A stretch of 64,000 bases of DNA from an uncultured beta proteobacterium (GTDB lineage: Bacteria > Pseudomonadota > Gammaproteobacteria > Burkholderiales > Burkholderiaceae_C). The notes under the pieces are model-generated. The model searched no databases. It saw only the letters and a list, made by a program, of their open reading frames with translations, and was not told the origin of the DNA. Below, piece after piece: positions 53,130-61,223 of this stretch (position 1 is its first letter; each line of letters begins with the position of its first letter). The translations under genes were made by a program, and so were the position numbers. The stretch is from NCBI GenBank assembly GCA_903938815.1, contig CAJAES010000034.1:62001-126000 (forward strand), written 5' to 3'.

Positions 53130-54088
53130 TCCCAGGTGAAGGCGGTGGCGGCATCGAAGGGATGCGCCTGCCGCCAGTGTTGCGCAATGTCGATGCGCCG
53201 GGCCACCCAGACGCGGTCGTGCGACTGCACGTGGTCCAGGAAGCGCTGCAGCGCCCGCATGCGGCCCGGCCGGCCGAGCAGCCGGCAGTGCATGCCGATG
53301 CTCATCATCGACGGGTTCTCGTCGCCTTCGGCGTAGTGAACGTCGAAGGCGTCGCGCAGGTACTGGAAGAACTCGTCGCCATGGCTGTAGCCCTGCGGCA
53401 GCGCGAAGCGCATGTCGTTGCAGTCCAGCGTGTAGGGCACGACCAGGTGCGGCGCCAGCGCGCCGTCGGTCTTGCGCACCTGCAGCCAGAAGGGCAGGTC
53501 GTCGCCGTAGTAGTCGCTGTCGTACGCGAAGCCGCCGAAATCGGCCACCAGGCGGCGCGTGTTGGGGCTGTCGCGGCCGGTGTACCAGCCCAGCGGCCGC
53601 TGGCCCGTCATCTGCTCGATGATGGCCATGCCGCGCGCCATGTGTTCGCGCTCGGTGGCTTCGTCCATGCCCTGGTAGTGGATCCAGCGCCAGCCGTGGC
53701 AGGCGATCTCGTGGCCCAGCTCGCCGAAGGCGGCGGTGACTTCCGGACAGCGCTGCAGCGCCATCGAGACGCCGAAGACCGTGAGCGGCAGGCCGCGGCG
53801 CTCGAACTCTCGCAGGATGCGCCACACGCCCACGCGCGAGCCGTACTCGTAGACGCCTTCCATGCTCAGGTGGCGGTCCGGGAAGGACGGCGGGTTGGCC
53901 ATCTCCGACAGGAACTGCTCGCTGCCGGCATCGCCGTGAAGCACGGAGTTCTCGCCGCCTTCCTCGTAGTTCAGCACGAACTGCACCGCGACGCGGGCCT
54001 GGCCCGGCCAGCGTGCATGGGGCGGGTGGCGGCCGTGGCCGGCGAGGTCGCGGGGGTAGATGGAGGAGCGGAGTGTGTTCATGTTCAT
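53126..54088 (-). CDS. puuE: Allantoinase, PuuE type (metal-independent family)
   Basis: Opens the hydantoin ring of allantoin to allantoate. The protein is 320 aa and belongs to the polysaccharide-deacetylase-like fold rather than the amidohydrolase fold. PuuE marks: PRDLAGHGRHPP, ARVAVQFVLNYEEGGENSVL, FGELGHEIACHGWRWIHYQG and GWYTGRDSPNTRRLV. ATG 54088 shares ATGA with the GntR gene stop. It is the first enzyme gene of the minus-strand arm of the purine locus. Confidence 0.95.
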   Translation of the reverse strand: MNMNTLRSSIYPRDLAGHGRHPPHARWPGQARVAVQFVLNYEEGGENSVLHGDAGSEQFLSEMANPPSFPDRHLSMEGVYEYGSRVGVWRILREFERRGLPLTVFGVSMALQRCPEVTAAFGELGHEIACHGWRWIHYQGMDEATEREHMARGMAIIEQMTGQRPLGWYTGRDSPNTRRLVADFGGFAYDSDYYGDDLPFWLQVRKTDGALAPHLVVPYTLDCNDMRFALPQGYSHGDEFFQYLRDAFDVHYAEGDENPSMMSIGMHCRLLGRPGRMRALQRFLDHVQSHDRVWVARRIDIAQHWRQAHPFDAATAFTWE

Positions 54089-54783
54089 TCGGCGGGCCGC
54101 AGGACGGCGGCCAGGTCGGGGGTGCGGGGGTCGAGGTGCAGGTTGCGCTCGACGCTGGCGAGGTGCTGCTCCATCAGGCGCACGGCCGCGCGCGTGTCGC
54201 GCCTCGAGAGCGCCTCGACGATCTGTTCGTGTTCCTGCTGCGAGTGCGAGGCCGAGTGGGACGACTGGTACATCAGCGAGATCAGCGACGAGCGGTTCAG
54301 CAGGTCTGCCAGCAGTTCCGCCAGCACCTCGTTGCCCAGCAGGCGTGCGAGCACGGTGTGGAAGTCGGCCAGCAGCCGCGTGCGGCCCGGCACGTCGATG
54401 CGCGAGACCGCGGCGCGCTCCTCGCGCAGGTGCTGGCGCAGCTGGGCCACCTGCGCGTCGCTGATCTGCGCGGCCAGCTGCCGCACCATCGCGCCTTCCA
54501 GCAGGCGGCGCACCTCGAAGACCTGGCGCGCCTCCTCCACGCTGGGCTGTGCCACGAAGGCGCCCCGGGCGGGTTCGAGCGAAATGAGCCGGTCGCGGCT
54601 GAGCTGGTTCAGCGCCTGCCGCACCACCGTGCGAGAGACCCCGAAGATGTCTGCGATCTGCTGCTCGGCCAGCTTCGTGCCCGGCAGCAGGCGGCGCTCG
54701 ACGATCGCGGTGGTGATCGACTCGACGATGCGCTGGGTGGTGCTGCCCGAGCCGGGCGCGTCCGCGGCCTGAAGCGCCTTCAT
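54085..54783 (-). CDS. GntR-family (FCD/FadR-type) regulator of the purine locus
   Basis: DNA-binding regulator of 232 aa. The winged helix has IVERRLLPGTKLAEQQIADI and VSRTVVRQALNQLSRDRLIS. The FCD ligand domain follows (VFEVRRLLEGAMVRQLAAQI ... DFHTVLARLLGN ... EQIVEALSRRD). It probably controls both arms of the divergent purine operons in response to a pathway metabolite. ATG 54783 lies inside the first of two duplicated 21-bp palindromes, so translation start and possible operator coincide. The frame is open upstream without family match. Confidence 0.92.
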   Translation of the reverse strand: MKALQAADAPGSGSTTQRIVESITTAIVERRLLPGTKLAEQQIADIFGVSRTVVRQALNQLSRDRLISLEPARGAFVAQPSVEEARQVFEVRRLLEGAMVRQLAAQISDAQVAQLRQHLREERAAVSRIDVPGRTRLLADFHTVLARLLGNEVLAELLADLLNRSSLISLMYQSSHSASHSQQEHEQIVEALSRRDTRAAVRLMEQHLASVERNLHLDPRTPDLAAVLRPAE

Positions 54784-54820
54784 GGCGCTTCCTCGGCTTG
54801 AAGCGCCTTCATGGCGCTTC
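54771..54820. repeat. Duplicated 21-bp palindrome at the GntR start codon
   Basis: GAAGCGCCTTCATGGCGCTTC occurs at 54771-54791 and at 54800-54820, a 29-bp offset. Each copy is itself a perfect inverted repeat (8-bp arms, 5-bp TTCAT loop). The first contains the GntR initiation codon. The second contains a matching CAT 29 bp upstream and out of frame. Candidate autoregulatory operator or mRNA hairpin. Confidence 0.8.
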
Positions 54821-54878
54821 GCTCCGGGCGGAGGGCGGTGTCGGGCAGGTCTGATAGTGCACAGCCATGCGATCAACT

Positions 54879-54884
54879 GTATAC
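54879..54884. promoter_or_regulatory. GTATAC box 1 in the divergent purine control region
   Basis: ACTGTATACGATT has the GTATAC core of operators reported for some purine-related GntR proteins. It lies in the 392-bp GntR/NCS2 gap, nearer the GntR side. Only the core is palindromic. Confidence 0.45.
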
Positions 54885-55032
54885 GATTCAAGGCCTGTCG
54901 GTGAACCGGATCAGGGCGTCACGCCGCGCATTGCGGGACGCACTGCGCTCGTTCCGCCGGGTTCACACCCCCGCAATGCGTCGATGCTCAGCGAGACTTG
55001 CGGGAAACCCCTGTGCAATACCGGGGTCAATG

Positions 55033-55040
55033 TGTATACA
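55033..55040. promoter_or_regulatory. GTATAC box 2 in the divergent purine control region
   Basis: TGTATACA is a perfect 8-bp palindrome in the context GTGTATACAGTTTT, 136 bp before the NCS2 permease ATG and 154 bp from box 1. It is in an AT-richer patch suited to a promoter. Likely operator for the adjacent GntR protein. Confidence 0.5.
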
Positions 55041-55175
55041 GTTTTACCCAACGTCGCCGCGGAGCCCTGCCGCCCGAAGCGCAGGTCGCGACGTTCGCTC
55101 CTCACAGAGCCCGCTGTGGTGGGGGGATGCCGGCCTGTCATGGGCCGGCGCCCAGCATGGCCTCCAGGAGACCCC

Positions 55176-56669
55176 ATGTCGCCATCCGCCACCCACCCCG
55201 TCGACGAGAGGCTGCCCGCCGGCCGGCTGACAGCACTCGGCCTGCAGCACGTGCTCGTCATGTATGCCGGCGCCATCGCCGTGCCGCTGATCGTCGGCCG
55301 CGCGCTCAAGCTCACGCCCGAACAGGTGGCGCTGCTCATCTCGGCCGATCTCTTCTGCTGCGGCATCGTGACGCTGGTGCAGTCGCTCGGTGTCACGCGC
55401 TGGTTCGGCATCCGTCTGCCTGTGATGATGGGCGTGACCTTCGCGGCCGTCGGCCCGATGGTGGCCTTCGCCAACGCGATGCCGGGTGTTGACGGTGCGC
55501 GCGCGATCTTCGGCGCCATCATCGGGGCCGGTGTCATCTCGATGCTGATCGCGCCTGCCGTGAGCCGGCTGCTGCGGTTCTTTCCGCCGGTCGTCACCGG
55601 CACCATCATCGCGATCATCGGCATCAGCCTGATGCGCGTGGGCGTGGGCTGGGCGATGGGCGGGCCGGCGCCGATGGCCCAGAGCGTGGACGTGCCCAGG
55701 CTCGTCGCGATGGTGGACAGCGCCCGGGCGGATGCTGCCGCGACGGCTGCATCCGGCGTCGCCGCGCCGGTGCTCAAGCTGGCGGGGCCGATCCCGATGC
55801 TGAACAACCCGGGCTACGGGGCGCTCGACAACCTGGCGATCGCGGGTTTCGTGCTGCTGGTGGTGCTGCTGCTGGTGAAGTACTCCCGCGGCTTCGTGGC
55901 CAACATCTCGGTCCTGCTGGGCATCGTCGCGGGCTGCGCGGTCGCGGGCCTCCTGGGCAAGATGCACTTCGACAAGGTGGCCAAGGCGGGCTGGTTCGAG
56001 TTCGTCACGCCCTTCGCCTTCGGCATGCCCACCTTCGACCCGCTGATGATCCTGACCATGACGCTGGTGATGATCGTCGTGATGATCGAGTCCACCGGCA
56101 TGTTCCTGGCGCTGTCGGACATCACCGGCCGCCGGGTCAGCCAGCCCGAGCTCGCCGCGGGCCTGCGCACCGACGGCCTGGGCACGCTGATCGGGGGCAT
56201 CTTCAACACCTTCCCCTACACCAGCTTCTCGCAGAACGTGGGCCTGGTGGGCGTCACGGGCGTGAAGAGCCGCTGGGTCTGCGTGGCCGGCGGTGTGATC
56301 ATGATCGTGCTCGGCCTGCTGCCCAAGATGGCCGCGCTCGTGGAGTCGATCCCGCAGTTCGTGCTCGGGGGTGCCGGCCTGGTGATGTTCGGCATGGTGG
56401 CCGCCACCGGCATCCGCATCCTGTCCACCGTCGACTACAAGGGCAACCGCAACAATCTCTACATCGTCGCGCTGTCGATCGGCTTCGGCCTGATCCCCCT
56501 GGTGGCGCCCCGCTGGACGCAGCAGATGGCACACGGCTTGCATCCGTTGCTGGAGAGCGGAATCCTGCTGACGGCGGTCGCGGCCGTGGTGCTGAACCTC
56601 TTCTTCAACGGCGCCCGTGAAGACCGCGCCGGTACGATCGAAGCTGCCAAGGCGTCCGAAGCGCATTGA
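55176..56669 (+). CDS. NCS2-family purine/urate permease
   Basis: Inner-membrane nucleobase-cation symporter of 497 aa with about 14 hydrophobic segments. NCS2 marks: [36 protein letters not shown] and the purine-binding [15 protein letters not shown], with [23 protein letters not shown] 55176 has an AGGAG site and begins the conserved N-terminus. The frame reads open upstream through the promoter region but is not coding there. First gene of the plus-strand urate arm. Urate or xanthine is the likely substrate, from context. Confidence 0.94.
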   Translation: MSPSATHPVDERLPAGRLTALGLQHVLVMYAGAIAVPLIVGRALKLTPEQVALLISADLFCCGIVTLVQSLGVTRWFGIRLPVMMGVTFAAVGPMVAFANAMPGVDGARAIFGAIIGAGVISMLIAPAVSRLLRFFPPVVTGTIIAIIGISLMRVGVGWAMGGPAPMAQSVDVPRLVAMVDSARADAAATAASGVAAPVLKLAGPIPMLNNPGYGALDNLAIAGFVLLVVLLLVKYSRGFVANISVLLGIVAGCAVAGLLGKMHFDKVAKAGWFEFVTPFAFGMPTFDPLMILTMTLVMIVVMIESTGMFLALSDITGRRVSQPELAAGLRTDGLGTLIGGIFNTFPYTSFSQNVGLVGVTGVKSRWVCVAGGVIMIVLGLLPKMAALVESIPQFVLGGAGLVMFGMVAATGIRILSTVDYKGNRNNLYIVALSIGFGLIPLVAPRWTQQMAHGLHPLLESGILLTAVAAVVLNLFFNGAREDRAGTIEAAKASEAH

Positions 56670-56697
56670 GTTTCGCCAGAGACAGGAGAACATCGAC

Positions 56698-57048
56698 ATG
56701 GGATTGAGCACGCATGTGCTGGACACCGCACACGGCTGCCCCGCAGCCGGCATGCGCGTGACGCTGCAGCGCCTCGACGGCTTGCAGGCCGTGACGCTGA
56801 AGACGCTGGTGCTGAACGCCGACGGCCGGGCCGATGCGCCGCTGCTGGATGGCGCCACGATGGCCGTGGGCCGCTACCGCCTGCTGTTCGAGGTGGCGCC
56901 GTACTTCCGCGCCCGCGGCGTGACGCTGCCCGAGCCGCCGTTCATCGACACCGTGCCACTGGACTTCGGCATCGCCGACATTGCTGCCCACTATCACGTG
57001 CCGCTGCTCGCAAGCCCGTGGAGCTACAGCACCTACCGGGGCAGCTGA
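56698..57048 (+). CDS. uraH: 5-hydroxyisourate hydrolase
   Basis: Hydrolyses 5-hydroxyisourate to OHCU, the substrate of the decarboxylase encoded on the opposite arm. The protein is 116 aa, transthyretin-like. [19 protein letters not shown] at the N-terminus, [19 protein letters not shown] in the middle, and the diagnostic C-terminal YRGS are all present. It follows the permease by 28 bp and precedes puuD by 1 bp. Confidence 0.96.
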   Translation: MGLSTHVLDTAHGCPAAGMRVTLQRLDGLQAVTLKTLVLNADGRADAPLLDGATMAVGRYRLLFEVAPYFRARGVTLPEPPFIDTVPLDFGIADIAAHYHVPLLASPWSYSTYRGS

Positions 57049-57049
57049 C

Positions 57050-58258
57050 GTGGAAGCGTATCTCTTCGACTGGGTCAACCTGCTGCTGCGCTGGGCGCAC
57101 GTCATCGTGGCCATCGCCTGGATCGGTTCGTCCTTCTACTTCGTCTTTCTCGACAACAGCCTGCTCACGCCCCAGGACCCCGCGCTGAAGGCCAGGGGCG
57201 TGGACGGCGAGCTGTGGGCGGTGCACGGCGGCGGGTTCTACAACCCGCAGAAGTACATGGTGGCGCCGAAGGCGCTGCCGGAGAACCTGCACTGGTTCTT
57301 CTGGGAGAGCTACAGCACCTGGCTCACGGGCTTCGCCCTGTTCACGGTGATGTACCTCTTCAACGCCAGCAACTTCCTCATCGACCGCAACGTGCACGAC
57401 TGGTCGCCGCAGGCGGCGGTGGCGGCGGCGCTGGCATTCCTGGCGGTGTTCTGGCTGGTCTACGACCGCATCTGCCGCTGGGTGGGCGAGCGCGGCGGCA
57501 AGACCGGCGGCGACACGCTGGTGGCCGTGCTGGTGCTCGTGTACGTGATGGGCGCGTCGTGGGCGGCCTGCCAGCTCTTCGCCGGCCGCGCCGCATTCCT
57601 GATGGTCGGCGCGATGATGGCCACGGCGATGAGCGCCAACGTGTTCTTCTGGATCATCCCGGGGCAGAAGAAGGTGATCGCGCAGATGAAGGCCGGGCAG
57701 CCCGTGGAGGCCATCCACGGCCAGCGCGCCAAGCAGCGCAGCGTGCACAACACCTACTTCACGCTGCCGGTCATCATCGCGATGCTGTCCAACCACTACG
57801 GCTGGCTCTACCAGGGCCGCCACAACTGGCTGGTGCTGGTGCTGCTGATGCTGGCCGGGGCCTTGATCCGCCACAGCTTCGTGGTGCGCCACAAGGCGCT
57901 GGCGCAGGGGCGCCGCGTGCCCTGGGAGTACGCCGGGGCCGGCACGGCCGTGCTGCTGGGCCTGGCCGTGTGGCTGGCGCCGGCGCCAGCCGCGCCCGTG
58001 GCGGCCGGCGCGCCCGTGCCCACGCTGGCCCAGGTGCAGGCCGTGATGGAGCAACGCTGCGTGCTGTGCCACAACGCGCAGGTGCAGCAGAAGAACGTGG
58101 CGCTGCACACCCCCGAGCTCACGCTGCAGCACGCGCAGCAGGTGTACCAGCAGGTGGCGGTGCTCAAGTTGATGCCGATGAACAACGCCACGCAGATCAC
58201 CGACGCCGAGCGGCTGCTCGTCAAGCGCTGGTTCGAAGGCGGCGCGCCGGGACGCTGA
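57050..58258 (+). CDS. puuD: Membrane urate hydroxylase PuuD with C-terminal cytochrome c
   Basis: Oxidises urate to 5-hydroxyisourate at the inner membrane, passing electrons to the respiratory chain through its c-type haem. The protein is 402 aa. N-terminal membrane part (LLLRWAHVIVAIAWIGSSFY) is typical of PuuD with about eight helices. Haem motif CVLCH is at about 337-341 in the C-terminal domain. The start is GTG 57050, directly after the uraH stop. It replaces a soluble urate oxidase, which is absent here. Confidence 0.95.
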   Translation: MEAYLFDWVNLLLRWAHVIVAIAWIGSSFYFVFLDNSLLTPQDPALKARGVDGELWAVHGGGFYNPQKYMVAPKALPENLHWFFWESYSTWLTGFALFTVMYLFNASNFLIDRNVHDWSPQAAVAAALAFLAVFWLVYDRICRWVGERGGKTGGDTLVAVLVLVYVMGASWAACQLFAGRAAFLMVGAMMATAMSANVFFWIIPGQKKVIAQMKAGQPVEAIHGQRAKQRSVHNTYFTLPVIIAMLSNHYGWLYQGRHNWLVLVLLMLAGALIRHSFVVRHKALAQGRRVPWEYAGAGTAVLLGLAVWLAPAPAAPVAAGAPVPTLAQVQAVMEQRCVLCHNAQVQQKNVALHTPELTLQHAQQVYQQVAVLKLMPMNNATQITDAERLLVKRWFEGGAPGR

Positions 58259-58259
58259 C

Positions 58260-59621
58260 ATGGGCACGCTGCTCATCCGCAACGCTCGCCTGCTCGTCAC
58301 GATGGACGCCGACCGCCGCGAGATCGCGGACGGCGCCGTCTTCGTGCGCGGCAACGCCATCGAGGCCGTGGGGCCGAGCGCGGAGTTGCCGGCCACGGCT
58401 GACATCGTGATCGACGCGCGCGACCAGATCGTCATCCCGGGCCTCGTCAACACCCACCACCATTTCTACCAGACGCTCACGCGCGTGCTGCCCGCCGCGC
58501 AGGACGCCGAGCTCTTCGACTGGCTGCAGGTGCTGTACCCGGTGTGGGCGCGGCTCACCCCCGAGATGGCCTTCGTCTCGACGCAGACGGCAGCCGCCGA
58601 ACTGCTGTTGTCGGGCTGCACCACCAGCAGCGACCACCTCTACCTGTTCCCCAACGGCACCCGGCTCGACGACACGCTGGAAGCCGCGGCGCAGGTCGGC
58701 ATCCGCTTCCACGCGGCGCGCGGCGCCATGAGCGTCGGGCAGAGCCAGGGCGGGCTGCCGCCCGACTCGGTGGTGGAGGCCGAGGACGCCATCCTGCGCG
58801 ACACCGAGCGGCTCATCGCGCGCTGGCACGACCCTGACCGCCACGCCATGCAGCGCATCGTCGTCGCACCCTGCAGCCCGTTCTCCGTCAGCCAGGGCCT
58901 GATGCGCGATGCCGCGCTGCTGGCGCGCCGGCACGGCGTCTCGCTGCACACGCACCTGGCCGAGAACGCGAAGGACATCGCCTACACGCGCGAGAAGTTC
59001 GGCTGCACGCCGGCCGAATACGCCGAACAGCTGGGCTGGGTGGGCCCGGACGTCTGGCACGCGCACTGCGTGCAGCTCGACGAGGCCGGCATCGCCCTCT
59101 TCGCCCGCACCGGCACCGGCGTGGCGCATTGCCCGGGCTCGAACATGCGCCTGGCTTCCGGCGTCGCGCCCATCCGCCGGATGCTCGATGCGGGGGTTCC
59201 GGTCGGCCTGGCGGTGGACGGCTCGGCCAGCAACGACAGCGGGCATCTCCTGGGCGAGGCCCGCCTGGCGCTGCTGCTGCAGCGGGTCGCGAACGTCGAC
59301 CGCGGCCCGGGCGCCCTCACGGCCCGCGAGGTGCTCGAGATCGCGACGCTCGGCGGCGCGCGCGTGCTCGGCCGTGACGACATCGGCGCGCTAGCGCCGG
59401 GCATGGCAGCCGACATCGTCACCGTGCCGCTGGACGACATCGGCATGGCCGGGGCGCTGCACGACCCGCTGGCAGCCCTCTTCTTCTGCCATGTGCCGCG
59501 CGTGCGGCACAGCATCGTCAACGGCCGCGTGGTGGTACGCGACGGCGAGTTGCAGACGCTCGAGCTGCCGCGCCACGTAGCCCGCCACAATGCGCTGGCG
59601 CGCGAGCTCGTGGCCGGCTGA
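58260..59621 (+). CDS. 8-Oxoguanine deaminase-like amidohydrolase
   Basis: Metal-dependent deaminase of 453 aa in the TrzN/AtzA-related amidohydrolase superfamily. NTHHHFYQTLTR near 64-75, HTHLAENAKD, HAHCVQL and VDGSASNDSG supply the metal and catalytic positions. The HHHFYQTLTR plus CTTSSDH pattern is that of 8-oxoguanine deaminases, which convert 8-oxoguanine to urate. That would feed PuuD, encoded immediately upstream with 1 bp between genes. Guanine or another purine is an alternative substrate. Confidence 0.88.
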   Translation: MGTLLIRNARLLVTMDADRREIADGAVFVRGNAIEAVGPSAELPATADIVIDARDQIVIPGLVNTHHHFYQTLTRVLPAAQDAELFDWLQVLYPVWARLTPEMAFVSTQTAAAELLLSGCTTSSDHLYLFPNGTRLDDTLEAAAQVGIRFHAARGAMSVGQSQGGLPPDSVVEAEDAILRDTERLIARWHDPDRHAMQRIVVAPCSPFSVSQGLMRDAALLARRHGVSLHTHLAENAKDIAYTREKFGCTPAEYAEQLGWVGPDVWHAHCVQLDEAGIALFARTGTGVAHCPGSNMRLASGVAPIRRMLDAGVPVGLAVDGSASNDSGHLLGEARLALLLQRVANVDRGPGALTAREVLEIATLGGARVLGRDDIGALAPGMAADIVTVPLDDIGMAGALHDPLAALFFCHVPRVRHSIVNGRVVVRDGELQTLELPRHVARHNALARELVAG

Positions 59622-59671
59622 TCGTCTGCGGATGCGCGGCCGCCGGGTCTGCGCCGGGGCCGCGCGCGGGC

Positions 59672-60790
59672 TCAGCCCAGGTCGGCCGGCGCCGCCTGAC
59701 GCCGCGCCTTCACGGCGCCGGCCAGTGTCTCGAGCACCGTCAGCGAGTCGTCCCACCCGATGCAGGCATCGGTGATGCTCTGGCCGTAGACCAGCTTGGC
59801 CGGGTCGTGCTGGCCCGGCGTGAACTTCTGCGCTCCGGCCTGCAGGTGGCTCTCCACCATCACGCCGAATACGCAGCGGCTGCCGCCGGCCACCTGGGTG
59901 GCGATGTCCTGCGCCACGTCCACCTGCCGCTGATGCTGCTTGCTGCTGTTGGCGTGGCTGCAGTCCACCATCAGCCGGCACGGCAGTTGCGCGGCTTCCA
60001 GCGCCGTGCAGGCCGCTGACACGCTGGCGGCGTCGTAGTTGGGCGTCTTGCCGCCGCGCAGGATGACGTGGCAGTCGCCGTTGCCGTTCGTCGACACGAT
60101 GGCGACCTGCCCGTTCTTGTGAACCGACAGGAAGTGGTGCGGCTGGCTCGCGGCCTGGATGGCGTCGCACGCGATCTTCAGGTTGCCGTCGGTCCCGTTC
60201 TTGAAGCCGATGGGCGCGCTCAGGCCGGAGGCCAGCTCGCGGTGCACCTGGCTTTCGGTGGTGCGCGCCCCGATGGCGCCCCAGGCGATCAGGTCGGCGA
60301 TGTACTGGGGGCTGATCGTGTCCAGGAACTCGCTGCCCGCCGGCACGCCCAGGCGGTTGATGTCCACCAGCAGCTGCCGCGCGATGCGCAGGCCCTCGTG
60401 GATGCGGTAGCTCTCGTCCAGGTACGGGTCGTTGATCAGGCCCTTCCAGCCGACCGTGGTGCGCGGCTTCTCGAAGTACACGCGCATCACGATCTCCAGC
60501 TCGCCGGCGTGCCGGTCGCGCTCGGCCTTGAGCTTGCGGGCGTACTCCAGCGCGGCGGCGGGGTCATGGATGGAGCACGGGCCGATGACCACCAGCAGCC
60601 GGTCATCCAGCCCGTGCAGGATGCGGCGCACGGCTTGGCGCGTCTCGCCCACCAGCCGCTCCACCGGCGTGCCGGCGATCGGGAAGAAGCGGATCAGGTG
60701 TTCCGGCGGGGGCAGCGGAACGACGTCCTGGATGCGCTGGTCATCGGTTTCGCTGGTCTTCTCGCTGAGCGCGATGCGGGGGTCGGTCAT
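59672..60790 (-). CDS. aroG: 3-Deoxy-7-phosphoheptulonate synthase, AroG type
   Basis: First step of aromatic amino-acid biosynthesis: phosphoenolpyruvate plus erythrose 4-phosphate gives DAHP. The protein is 372 aa, class I AroFGH type: VVIGPCSIHDPAAALEYA, MRVYFEKPRTTVGWKGLIND, GARTTESQVHRELASGLSAP and MVDCSHANSSKQHQRQ. ATG 60790 fits the family. Upstream lies a phenylalanine-rich leader peptide and an intrinsic terminator (60813-60837), indicating transcription attenuation by aromatic amino-acid supply. The 50 bp between it and the convergent 8-oxoguanine deaminase gene show no clear terminator. Confidence 0.96.
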   Translation of the reverse strand: MTDPRIALSEKTSETDDQRIQDVVPLPPPEHLIRFFPIAGTPVERLVGETRQAVRRILHGLDDRLLVVIGPCSIHDPAAALEYARKLKAERDRHAGELEIVMRVYFEKPRTTVGWKGLINDPYLDESYRIHEGLRIARQLLVDINRLGVPAGSEFLDTISPQYIADLIAWGAIGARTTESQVHRELASGLSAPIGFKNGTDGNLKIACDAIQAASQPHHFLSVHKNGQVAIVSTNGNGDCHVILRGGKTPNYDAASVSAACTALEAAQLPCRLMVDCSHANSSKQHQRQVDVAQDIATQVAGGSRCVFGVMVESHLQAGAQKFTPGQHDPAKLVYGQSITDACIGWDDSLTVLETLAGAVKARRQAAPADLG

Positions 60791-60812
60791 GTTGTGGGCT
60801 CCAGAAAACAAA

Positions 60813-60837
60813 AAACCGCCGGGGCTGCCGGCGGTTT
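60813..60837 (-). terminator. Attenuator terminator upstream of aroG
   Basis: A perfect 10-bp stem (60813-60822 with 60828-60837) with a 5-bp loop, followed on the minus strand by a T-run (T6, G, T4 toward 60805). It lies between the leader-peptide stop and the aroG ATG, the proper position for an attenuator. GGCGG within the leader codons could pair with CCGCC of its first arm as an antiterminator (inference). Confidence 0.88.
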
Positions 60838-60859
60838 CTGGGGGTGCGTCTTCGTCCTT

Positions 60860-60934
60860 CTACGCGTTTGCCTCTCCAGCCGCCATGCGGTGCGAGAACC
60901 AGAAGTACGCAAAGAAGAACGGGGTGAAACGCAT
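60860..60934 (-). CDS. Phenylalanine-rich aroG leader peptide
   Basis: A 24-residue open frame starting MRFTPFFFAYFWFSHRMAAG and ending at TAG 60860-60862. It has six Phe (positions 3, 6, 7, 8, 11, 13), one Tyr and one Trp, so a third of its residues are aromatic. The first half resembles the E. coli pheA leader in style. Ribosome stalling at the Phe cluster under starvation would favour readthrough of the downstream terminator into aroG. Ribosome site not strong. Confidence 0.85.
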   Translation of the reverse strand: MRFTPFFFAYFWFSHRMAAGEANA

Positions 60935-60950
60935 GACGGAACTCTAGCAC

Positions 60951-60969
60951 GCCGGCCTTGACGGCCGGC
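60951..60969 (-). other. Inverted repeat between the small membrane gene and the aroG leader
   Basis: Perfect 7-bp arms GCCGGCC/GGCCGGC around a 5-bp loop, located after the small membrane protein stop and before the leader ATG. There is no T-run. Possible weak terminator of the upstream gene or part of the leader RNA. Confidence 0.5.
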
Positions 60970-60987
60970 TGACGTGCGGCGCGCGGC

Positions 60988-61143
60988 TCAGCGGCGGCGC
61001 GACGGCCGGTTGTTCGGCGAGCCGTTGTAGACGCGGTCCACGAACTTCAGGTAGCCGTCGGTGGACAGCAGCAGCATCAGGCCGCCCGCACCCGAGATCA
61101 GCAGGAAGATCAGCGCGCCGGCGACGTAGGTGGATTCGAACAT
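60988..61143 (-). CDS. Small single-pass membrane protein
   Basis: Predicted protein of 51 aa: MFESTYVAGALIFLLISGAG then a short hydrophobic continuation (GLMLLLSTDGY) and a basic tail (NNRPSRRR). One membrane helix at about 6-28. No family recognised. ATG 61143 or ATG 61152 could start it, and neither has a clear ribosome site, so it is a modest call supported mainly by the coherent helix-plus-basic-tail layout. Confidence 0.5.
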   Translation of the reverse strand: MFESTYVAGALIFLLISGAGGLMLLLSTDGYLKFVDRVYNGSPNNRPSRRR

Positions 61144-61223
61144 GGGGGACATCCGTGCATCAGAGCCAGGACATGCTGGCGAGCGCATTGTGACAAGACC
61201 CGGGCCGCCTTGCCAGCACCCTT

